Source: Saccoglossus kowalevskii (Eukaryota > Hemichordata > Enteropneusta > Harrimaniidae). Taken from it: a stretch of 34,068 nt of DNA. The notes beneath the pieces were generated by a model that did not search any database, was not told the origin of the DNA, and saw only the letters and a list, made by a program, of their open reading frames with translations. The stretch is taken from contig NW_003157229.1 in the NCBI RefSeq assembly GCF_000003605.2, positions 568,432-602,499 of the forward strand, written 5' to 3'. Made by a program: the position numbers and the translations under genes. This document shows, in pieces, positions 1-9,395 of this stretch (position 1 is its first letter; every line of letters starts with the position of its first letter).

Positions 1-634
1 CTCGGCCATAGTCACCCTGTCCACGATGTGTGGATAGTAGGCTCACCCATAGTCTCCCGGTCCACGATGTGTGGATAGTAGGCTCACTCACAGTCTCCTT
101 GTCCACGATGTGTGGATAGTAGGCTCACCATAGTCTCCCGGTCCACGATGTGTGGATAGTAGGCTCGGCCATAGTCACCCTGTCCACGATGTGTGGATAG
201 TAGGCTCACCCATAGTCTCCCGGTCCACGATGTGCGGATAGTAGGCTCACTCACAGTCTCCCTGTCCACGATGTGTGGATAGTAGGCTCACCCAGTCTCC
301 CGGTCCACAATGTGTTGATAGTAGGCTCACCCAGTCTCCCGGTCCTCGATGTGTGGATAGTAGTCTCACCAATAGTCACCCTGTCCACGATGTGTGGATA
401 GTAGGCTCACCCATAGTCACCCTGTCCACGATGTGTGGATAGTAGGCTCACCCATAGTCACCCTGTCCACGATGTGTGGATAGTAGACTCACTCATAGTC
501 ACCCTGTTCACGATGTGTGGATAGTAGGCTCACCCAGTCTCCCGGTCCACGATGTGTTGATAGTAGGCTCACCCATAGTCACCCTGTCCACGATGTGTTG
601 ATAGTAGGCTCACCCATAGTCACCCTGTCCACGA
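1..634. repeat. 41-bp minisatellite array, about 15.5 copies, cut by the window edge
   Basis: The stretch is a head-to-tail array of a 41-bp unit. A variable half (CTCACCCATAGTCACCCTG or CTCACCCATAGTCTCCCGG) is followed by a well-conserved half (TCCACGATGTGTGGATAGTAGG). Some units lose 2-4 bases in the CCCATAG part. The variant order repeats: units 1-4 (CTCGGCC, CTCACCC, CTCACTCAC, CTCACCA) recur as units 5-8 starting at 164. This gives a higher-order period of about 163 bp, and the right half of the array is more uniform. The array ends abruptly after TCCACGAT at 634 and continues past the left edge. A 61-codon minus-strand ORF inside it (84-269) is a by-product of the repeat, because 41 is not a multiple of three. 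Confidence 0.97.
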
Positions 635-1740
635 TAATTTGCGGTGTAGAACCAATAATCTGACTTCAATGTTTGTTTATACATGATAAGACTGCACAGA
701 AATTACGTATTAGGGTAATATCTGATGTCAATTATGGAATGAGGTACCAGAGGGCAGTATGTAGTTAATTGTACATTGACTTTTTGCAATTTTGGGGCAG
801 GGGTATTTTAACTGCCATTTGCATGTTATTTTTGTTATTGACGTTCATGACTATATTTTCATTCATATTCCCGTTATTATAATTTAAAATTTATATACAT
901 TGTAATGTTTATTTTAATTTTAACTGTCATTTTCATTTTTGTATTGTCGTTGATTACTATTACAAAGTTTCTATTATGTTTTCATTTAATATTTCCATTC
1001 ATGTTGTTTATGTTTCAGTTCCATATTGGTTTTGTTGTAAATTTCCTGTTAAAGTTTTACTTCTATAAATTTCAATGCATTTGGTCAAACTGCTACAAAG
1101 CTAAATAAGAATTATTTATCCGAATAAGATAATTAAAAATGCACAGACTGAGACCAAACAATTATCGATCATGTAACTAACAAACAGTAGGTATATCACA
1201 AATTTTAACCCGCTTGAGCATTAACACTTACTAAAGTAGACAACTAGTATGCCAATTAGATAATTAAGACATGTAAATTAATTCTGCTGCAATAGTGTGT
1301 CAATCATCTAATTAACATCCCCGGATTTTTACCAAAAATTTAACCAGGTCTGGAGTATCTGTTTAATAAATTGTATTCAAATCCGGCATTGATTTTGGGC
1401 ATATTAGTGGAACAAGCTTTGACATTAACATACATCCATCCATCCAAAATGGTAGGGAATTCAATTCAAAACAGTTCCAGTTCAATCATGTCGGAGTGGG
1501 AGTAAAATTCTAGATGGGGGTTTCAGATAGGATAGATGACGCGAAGATAATGTGTTGACACTTCAAGGCATTGCTTTCATTGGGAAATCAAATAATAAAT
1601 TAACATATGTTGACTTTCTAGATTATTTCTAAACCTGTTCGTAAAGTTTGAAGGGATTGCAATTGGTTATTTGTATATCTATGGTTGTGGGAATTAGAAA
1701 GAATGCATGCATGAATGTCAACATGTAAGACAATGTATTT
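635..1740. other. AT-rich DNA, no gene seen
   Basis: This is T- and A-rich sequence with no convincing coding frame, RNA gene or repeat. The open stretch at 905-1108 encodes almost only Phe, Leu, Ile, Val and Tyr, as expected from translating T-rich DNA. Confidence 0.6.
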
Positions 1741-2000
1741 AAAATCTAAATGGGACTTGCGAGTCATATAGGGGAATATGTGTGCCAAGTTTAAGTAGTA
1801 CTATAATTTTGAACATATATAAACACATACTGCGAGCTTGACGTTCGACCTTTTGGCTTTGGCTTTAAAATGTAAAATATAACCAGGCCTTGCGTATGAT
1901 TTGTGAAATATGTGTGCCAAATTTAAATACACTGGTTATTTGTCCTATAAAGAAAAAAACATACTTAAACTCACATACATACGACACTGAACGCTCTACC
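1741..2000. repeat. Diverged tandem duplication, two copies of about 110-127 bp
   Basis: Copy 1 (1741-1850) and copy 2 (1874-2000) align from start to end. Both begin AAAAT(C/A)TAA, share CTTGCG, then AATATGTGTGCCAA(G/A)TTTAA, then an ACATA-rich stretch, and finish with CG(T/C)TC(G/T)ACC. Copy 2 is longer by small insertions. The duplication is old, with many substitutions and indels. The motif 'tatgtgtgccaa(a/g)ttt' resembles the internally repeated 3' UTRs seen in some non-LTR elements, but no element can be named. Confidence 0.65.
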
Positions 2001-3885
2001 TGGGCACAGCTTCTCGCTCCTCACACTGCTTGGCGCTGCTTCAGGTAATTATGCAGATCGTTCTTTTGATCCTCATGACATATCGCTTCTCTTTAAGGTA
2101 AGGTCAAACGTAGGAAGTAAGACAGAATGTAAAAGCTACAGGGGTGATTGGGTATGTAAGCTTGGTAATGATAAAAAATAGCATATTTATAACTTTCTAT
2201 TTCTTTGAAAATTAACTAATCACCTAAAGGAAGTAAACTCTACTTTACTCTGATGAATGCAGTAGAAAAAAGTGCTTGATAACCATTAATTGTATATAGA
2301 TTGTATTCGGAATAAATTTTAAATGTAATATGCTCTTCAGCGATATTTTATGGACAATACAATCGAATTTTGGAAGTAATACAGAGATCAAAATCCTAAC
2401 CCTTCTCGATAGAAATGAGAGACTAAACGATTTACATGTATGGGTGCTTTTATAGTTTTTCTGTTGATTTGTATGTTTTCTTTAAGCCGCTTCGAGTGTT
2501 AACAAAAATAAATAGTAGTAGTACTAACAAAAAACTTTCATTTCTGATTATTCTTTTCTGTTCAGTTTAAATTTGTGAATTATATTATTGCTATATGACA
2601 GCTCAGAAAATATCACCCGAATTTGATGTGTTATTTTTGTACGTCTAGTATTTCCGAAATTCGTGGTGGGCTGAGCAACGTTTACAGGACGTCCTTCACA
2701 ACGACACTTGTCAATCATGTTTACTGTACACAGATTATACCCAAGATTTAAAACAAACTGTGATAGGAGAGCATATCTTGTCATACTTGGGTAAACCGTG
2801 TTATCACCGAACTATTATAAGCTGGAAAATAGCTGAAGTAGTTCGAAATTTACTAAATTGCCTTCTTCTTTTAATTTCTGACAGTCTAAAGTGTGTTTCT
2901 TAGCAACATCTCACATGAGGTAATGATTGTAACTCACGCTACATATACACGTGTTATCGTCTATATGTTGGCGATGGTGTGCACGACAAACTCACATATA
3001 CGTTGTTTCCATTCTGTACATATCAATTGTACACGTACGCTACTATTTTCTTCAGAGCAAAAATGAGCGGTCATTATTTACATATTGGTTATTTATTTAT
3101 CAGTACAAACATGCCAGAAATTAGTTTTGTACATTTCTATGCATATTAATTAAATCATTATCCCAGTTCCAATGTTTCAATTCAATAAGTAATAATCAGT
3201 TCAATTTAGTAAAACGTATACACTAGGTTATGAAGTATTTATGTTATTGTTTATACTCACTCACTGATACCATTCATTTCACGGCTTGAACATGTCAATC
3301 AAGTTAAAAATTGTGCATACATTGAAAAATCACGTATGTTAATTTTATTCAGAAATGAATGGATTCCTCCAACGAAATGTGTTTAGCTACTGCGCATGTC
3401 GCTGGAAATACCTGCAGACGTGGAAGCTCGAATATGTCATTGACCCGGCAAACGCTCATAACGGTAATTCAGGATGAAGGCATCATATAATACCCCCGGG
3501 TTATAATCAGTAAAAAGATTTGTTTTGAGAGGTGTTCGAGAGCCATAATTACTGGGTTACTGGTCACCTGGAATTTTCGGTGTCTTTGATATCGGAATTC
3601 ACGTGATTGAATTTGCCTGACCTTTGAACCGTGGTACTGACACTGACACCACTCGCATTTGTTTTTCATGACACTGATCATTTTAGTCGTTCCGCTGTCT
3701 GCTGATGCAGAGTTAATTACACTCAACAGTTTAATGGAAATTCTTCTTCCCTAAAATTCCAGTTATTCGTATTTGACGTGATATGTGCCTTAGGGTATCT
3801 TATTCTGATTCGTTCATTTCGTCACAAAACCATTTTTATCTTCACTAACAGTGCGATTTCTTTGATACTATGGCTGGTTACTATG
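2001..3885. other. No gene seen; one Met-less open frame at its left end
   Basis: A frame is open from 1969 to the TAG at 2179-2181, about 70 codons without any ATG. It contains a possible 53-nt exon (see findings). The rest is AT-rich and shows no supported feature. The short ORFs at 2548-2784 and 3469-3726 (minus) have no recognisable motif. Confidence 0.5.
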
Positions 3886-3963
3886 AGTGGTACCATGCGT
3901 GGGTACCATCGGCGGGTACCAGAAGTGGGTACCATCAGCGGGTACCAGCATTGGGTACCATGA
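3886..3963. repeat. 13-bp tandem array with GGTACC in every unit
   Basis: GGTACC occurs at 3889, 3902, 3915, 3928, 3941 and 3954, exactly 13 bp apart. The units alternate between a GTGGGTACCATC type and a GCGGGTACCAG type, so the array is also about three copies of a 26-bp dimer. GGTACC is a palindrome, which makes each unit locally self-complementary. The overlapping ORFs on both strands here are by-products of the repeat. Confidence 0.93.
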
Positions 3964-4055
3964 GAAGATTTGCCCATTTAGTGCTGATAATTTTATCTTT
4001 TCTGTTTCATTGAATATTTTTGTCATTTTGGTAAAAATATATATATAATGTGGAA

Positions 4056-4104
4056 TTTTGGTCAAAACTGCTATTCTTGTAAAACTGCTATTCCATTTGC
4101 TCTG
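4056..4104 (+). repeat. Dispersed repeat, copy 1
   Basis: The block TTTTGGTCAAAACTGC, then ATTCTTG-TAAAACTGCTA, then TTCCATTTGCT matches a block at 4976-5037 in the same order and orientation. The short motif 'AAACTGCTATTC' also occurs twice within this copy. The two copies are about 920 bp apart and are probably fragments of one interspersed family. Confidence 0.5.
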
Positions 4105-5315
4105 ATGTTTTGTCTGTAGATTATCCCTATTTTTATATCTGGTAGTAGTTCCGATATTAACGCCACCGGCCAATCTCAGCTTATCTTCTCAATAAGTACA
4201 ATTCCATAGCTGGGGTTACAATCTGACTTCAGCGAGAATGTTCAATTTCTTGTCAAACGGCACTAGTAAAAATTATTGAAAACAGGAAGTTGCTCGATGA
4301 TACAATATCGCGCTATACACATTTAGTGTTTCCTCGTGCGCTTCCATTAAGCTTGCCATTTTTAAATCGAAATCCGCCTACTACAGTAGGAATAAAATAT
4401 TATTATCCATACTTATCATATCCATACTACATATCGATTTCCCCGTTGTTTGGTGAATGTTGTTACCATCTAATTAAAAAAAACTACTTAAACTTGAAAT
4501 ACGAGCAGAGAGAATTATTTTAAATACACCGTGATAGGACGATGAGATACCACTTGTTGGCAAAGTGGTCTGGCTCAGTATCCACAATAATGTGTTATTA
4601 TTAGTCAAATTTTTGAACGGACTGACCCTGATTCACAAGCGTAAATAGTCGTCATACACGTTCGTTTGTAAAGTCTAGCCTGTATCTGCAAAAGACCAAA
4701 AAACAGTTTAGCAAAGATGTGTATCATATTCAACCACCGGCAATTATCAAATTGTCCTGTTTTTATGTGTTTATTAGTGTTAATGCATATTTTATTTGAG
4801 GACCTCGGGGTAGATTATATTTTCCCTCGTTAACTAAGTCTTAAATAAAATATTCTTAAGTCTTAAATTAAATTTAATATCGTGTCTGTGTGTACCTGAG
4901 AATAACTTAATTTTGATTTGTTCTTCTTGTGTGGATATAGTTGTATTTTCCTAATTTAGCAATATATTTTGTTATGTTTTGTCAAAACTGCCAGTATCAC
5001 ATTCTTGGTAAAAACTGCTAATTCAGTTTGCTTCTATATATTTATTATTTTGAATTGCTGTTAGTATGTTTCCAGTATTGTGATCAAATATATTCACTTC
5101 TTTGTACGTCAAAAATATTTGATTTTTTTTTTTTTTATTTTCACAACAATTTTTATACCAGCTGTCGCACAATATGTATCCTATTCCGCAAAACCAAACC
5201 ACTCATCCTACAAAACGTAAAGCTGCGGATCGCTGTCTCAATTAGACTGATGAGAGCAATAAAGTAGAAGTGGCGAGATACCGACTCAACGCATTAATTA
5301 ACATATATGTAATCT
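4105..5315. other. AT-rich DNA, no gene seen
   Basis: Apart from the dispersed repeat copy at 4976-5037 and a T14 run at 5123-5136, I see no coding frame with a recognisable motif and no RNA gene. The ORFs at 4290-4523 and 5028-5267 show no domain, signal or splice context that would support them. Confidence 0.5.
4976..5037 (+). repeat. Dispersed repeat, copy 2
   Basis: This is the partner of 4056-4104. It shares TTTTGTCAAAACTGC, ATTCTTGGTAAAAACTGCTA and TTCAGTTTGCT, with an insertion of about 9 bases after the first block. It is followed at 5123-5136 by a run of 14 T. Confidence 0.5.
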
Positions 5316-5475
5316 AAAAGCGGGAGGGTCGTCACCTGCGCATGCGCGGGAATTGAGTCCCATGCGACGACAACAACACACGCTAAAACGCAGAGACTTA
5401 TGGGTAGACGCTTGTTTGTAAACAATTACACGCTATGGCCATCTGACGCATGCGCAGGTGACGACTCCCCACTTT
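5316..5475. mobile_element. MITE-like element: 160 bp with terminal inverted repeats of about 30 bp
   Basis: The left arm contains TCGTCACCTGCGCATGCG at 5329-5346. Its exact reverse complement CGCATGCGCAGGTGACGA lies at 5447-5464. The pairing extends outwards imperfectly, with AAAGCGGGAGGG on the left opposed to CTCCCCACTTT on the right. The total arm length is about 29-31 bp around a core of about 100 bp. There is no ORF inside, as expected for a non-autonomous DNA transposon. A target-site duplication is not clear; the flanks contain TAATCT and TTAATT. An alternative is a palindromic regulatory element, because both arms carry TGCGCATGCG, the core recognised by NRF1-family factors. The inverted repeat is certain; calling it a transposon is inference. 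Confidence 0.6.
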
Positions 5476-8400
5476 AATTCACGTGAAGGGTTCAACAATT
5501 CCTTTGTAAAAAGAATATACTTTTTGCTAAATTTGTTTTACTTGAGACCTCTTGCACAAGTCTTGTGAGAAGACAATTTACATAACGCGAGTGCACCTAC
5601 AAAGGGATGCGTCATCGACAACGCCAACGTTGAGTCGTTGTTTACATTAGTTGCCCGGGTTACTGTCGCATCATTGTGCATATTACGTTTGATAACACTT
5701 CTATCACTGCACCGCCAAATATAGATCGTCTCCATAAAGGGCTGTGGATGGAGTGGCAGCGTGTATCGCCTATTAACAGTCTCACTGTGAACTGTGCCGC
5801 TAGAGGAAGAAATTACGTTTTCCCCGCAGACCGCATGAATGCATTAGACCAAGTGCCATGTGGCGTGATGGTGTATTAGTAGTACTGCGCGCCATCAATA
5901 AACAACACCGCATATGCGGCTCACTCTGGAATATGTACATTGTTGACTGACTCGGGTGTCTTGCTAGCTTGCTTTGTATATCTCTGTGACGCCAACCTCT
6001 CCTCGAAAACCTCAGTTCTGCATGCAGTGGATGTAACTTATTCAGGCACTGGTGTGTGGAATATAATTTTCGCGTATACGGTGAACTAAATTTAGATCGT
6101 TTCTACCTGGTCCGACGTGATACAAGGCCGTTAAATTGTCATACCATACACATATTTGTACTGCCTCAAGCATACTAGCGATTATATCGTGTCGGTGTCG
6201 TATGTGACAACGAGTACATCGCGTCTAAAGTCTAAGCTTAAGAGGACGGAGAAAGTCAGTGACCGGCTGTGATCTGAACTGGCGCGGCGTCAATGATGGC
6301 CGGACCGAATAACAACAGCTCCGTATACAGTACTGCAATACAAACAGTACATTCCTCAATTTCAAACTGTAGAAGAAATTTTCTCCCAAGTTTCCCATCG
6401 CAGAAGAAAAAAGGTATGTTCTCATGTTCTCATCATTCTTTTTTATTATCATCTTTATGATGGTGATCTCTCTGATCGTGATCTCTCTGACGGTGATTGA
6501 ATATCCATGTTTCCCAGGGATTCTTAATATGATTCATGTATTCGTATGTTCATTTCGACCTAGATACGTATCATGCTTTAGACCTACACGTACACTAATC
6601 AAGATACCAGGCTGTACTCCATAACATGGCACCTACTTCGTTTCAATAAACGGGTACCACAGTAGGCGAGATCATGACCTTTTCTTCTCGTTCACGACCC
6701 CGTATTATCAATTGCATGTGTCAGGTACAGCTTCTGTGTATGTATTCTTTTCATTCTCTATTTATAGCATATATGAACACATGAACGTCAATTCTACATA
6801 ACGCTTGTTTTTAGCGGCTTTGTATCATGCCGGCATTTAATTCTATTGTGAGTTTCATTAAGATAGAGTGGTCTTTGCTTTATTGCATTTCTGTCGTGAC
6901 GCCCTTAATTGATTGAAATCAAAGCATGAGAGCAGGGAAGCGAATTGGGTAACTTGAGATGACGCCATACACTATAAGGTTGGTGATGTACAAAGATGTT
7001 CATTTCAGAGCAAAATAAATGCAACGGGTTGGTTTACGATGTCGTCTGCAATTATCCTCCAACAATATGTTTTCACTAGACGCGCAAATAGATGTTGACA
7101 TCGAAAACAAACATGGCTAACCACGCAGGAAATGAACAATTATAGCGAAGTGTCACTTTCACGTCCATGTGGGAATTCGTATTACATATTTTATTAATTC
7201 GTTACCCCTGTTGTTTTCTCCCTCGTTCTGGTGTATTTATAATACATGTATTGTTAGTCGTGGCCGGCACAGATATAAAATAAACATATAAACACATACG
7301 TTAGAGATAATTGTCACCTGAGAGTCATAGCATAACTGTTCTTTATAGCAATATCACAAGTACAGTTCACAAGAGTCGACATATTGACATAGTTTCTTGT
7401 TGCTCAACGTTAAACTTTCATCATAACCTGACGTGCGTGCTATTCGTATGTCTTCAGAAAAATAATATAGTAATTTTATTCCAATTTGTTTTGAGAATGA
7501 ACACACTGAAAAAATAAAGGCCACCCAAGCAGTAGAAACGTTTATTAACAATTGGAGATTTCCATGTGCACTTGATACGTATTAAAGAATGAGATCCGTG
7601 CGGTTATTCTCTCTGGAAAATTCATCTAATTGTCTTCCATTGTGACTGTCTTTTCGTAAACACACACACATGCACACACTGCATCTGCGAGCATAAAAGC
7701 TTTATTAATTAGATCGGATATATGAATTCCCAGACGACAGAAGAAAAGTAGACGTGTTTCTGATGTTGATAGAATTAAACCTTTCGTCTTCAATGTTTAC
7801 CTAGAGGTTTGTTTTAGCAACCTAAATTTAAATACGTAATTTAAGGACAATTATTCCATCCAATTATCTGCCTCACGGTTGGTTTGACAGGTGCACATGA
7901 CCTTAATCTTTGGTATAAGTAATTATCTTACTCATTATCATATAAAATGCTACTAAAGATTTGCCATAGATATCTGTATTGAGTCTAGTTTGGTGATTTC
8001 TCGCATTTCTTATAAGTTGCGCCCTCTTGCGACAATACGCGTCTGTGACGTAAATCGGTAAATGGATGAAAAGAGTGATGTTTACATCGCACATTTTGTT
8101 TTGCGATATATATCGTCCGCCAATAAAAGTAAAACTGTTTTTGGAGATTACTATTTACTAAATGATGATCAGTTACACGACCGCTTTGAACAATATTGCT
8201 TTCACACACTACGTCATTTTGACGTCACAGAATATTTAGGTTAAGTGTATTGTTGTGAATTACCAAATTTGAAGAGCGACGGTAGTAGGAAGATTGTGCC
8301 ATTTTTGGTCAGAAACGTTTATCCTGTAATAATTATTGAATGAGATGTTCAAAATCAATTCTTAATGTGACGTGTATTGTAACCACAACGTCAAACTCAT

Positions 8401-9090
8401 TATTGTCATTATGGTGTAATTTTTCTCGCGAAAATCAAGTTGTCGTCAAACATTCCACATCATGATATGTACACCACTACGTCATAACACATCGAGTATG
8501 TCTACAACTTAAATGTTAGTTATTAACGACTATAAATCGCTCTTTGCTGTCATTATATTAAACGTTTATATGTAAATTTAAATTCTGATAACTATTAGGG
8601 CTAATGATTAATTGCGCCATAGATTAATGTGGATAACAATGATAACCATGACTTGAGCTCTTTTTGCAAAATATTGGGAGACATTTAAATTTTTCTATAA
8701 AAAACATTTCAAAATTACAGATTTAAACATTGAACCTGCTTAACATTGTATCAATAATATTAAAGACAGTGGAAACGAAACAACTTTCCCAGTCAATATG
8801 AACATACAACTGAATTATAATAAGACGAAGATCAATACCTCAGTACAATATGTCAATAAGAAACTATCAACAACGATTCTCTATTCCTATTACGGGTTTG
8901 CTATCAATTTAATGGGGAATTGGGTTTTACAAGTTTTACCAGCTGCACGCATTGTTCGTCGAATTTGTTGAATCTACAAAAGTAATCAACCGCTCGTGTG
9001 GCTTCTATAAAAACAATTACATTTTACTTTTGTCATGTGATCAAATCGCTCGCGAGTATCGCAAGAACAATCATAATGATGTCTACCGAT
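5476..9090. other. Long gene-poor stretch, partly less AT-rich
   Basis: 5480-6330 is less AT-rich and contains many CpGs (GCGCGCC, TCGTCG, ACGCGA types), which could mark an unmethylated or promoter-like segment. No exon can be supported there. At 6465-6500 a 15-bp unit (GATCGTGATCTCTCT) is repeated just over twice. 7660-7680 is a short CA-rich run. The 60-codon ORF at 8062-8244 has a balanced amino-acid composition but no recognisable motif. The remaining sequence shows nothing I can name. Confidence 0.4.
8220..8227. promoter_or_regulatory. Perfect CRE-like palindrome TGACGTCA
   Basis: TGACGTCA is the full consensus for CREB/ATF bZIP dimers. A second partial site (ACGTCAT) lies just upstream at 8211-8217, and further TACGTCA or GTGACGT half-sites lie within the next 300 bp. 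No adjacent gene can be identified, so function is unproven. Confidence 0.3.
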
Positions 9091-9395
9091 CACGTGTAGT
9101 GAATAATGTCAGCAATATACCACGTGTAGTGAATAATGTCAGCAATATACCACGTGTAGTGAATAATGTCAGCAATATACCACGTGTAGTGAATAATGTC
9201 AGCAATATACCACGTGTAGTGAATAATGTCAGCAATATACCACGTGTAGTGAATAATGTCAGCAATATACCACGTGTAGTGAATAATGTCAGCAATATAC
9301 CACGTGTAGTGAATAATGTCAGCAATATACCACGTGTAGTGAATAATGTCAGCAATATACCACGTGTAGTGAATAATGTCAGCAATATACCACGT
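9091..9395. repeat. Perfect 30-bp tandem array, 10 identical copies plus a 5-base partial
   Basis: The unit starts CACGTGTAGTGAATAATGTC and ends AGCAATATAC. All ten copies (9091-9390) are identical, and CACGT of an eleventh follows at 9391-9395 before unrelated sequence. Every unit carries the palindromic E-box CACGTG at its start. Because 30 bp is ten codons, three of six frames have no stop. These produce a plus-strand repeat RVVNNVSNIP and minus-strand repeats YIADIIHYTW and ILLTLFTTRG. I regard the three repeat ORFs (8952-9410 +, 9083-9436 -, 9090-9449 -) as by-products of the array. The lack of any substitution points to very recent expansion or to assembly of a homogenised locus. Confidence 0.98.

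Noticed and set aside
905-1108. 67-codon ORF that looks like a multi-pass membrane protein
   Set aside because: It is translated from T-rich DNA, so Phe, Leu and Ile runs arise automatically; there is no domain, conserved motif or splice context.
8062-8244. 60-codon ORF with balanced composition
   Set aside because: No motif, no splice signals and no neighbouring gene context; length is within chance range.
9091-9395. CRISPR array
   Set aside because: The 30-bp units are directly adjacent with no unique spacers, and the window is eukaryotic.
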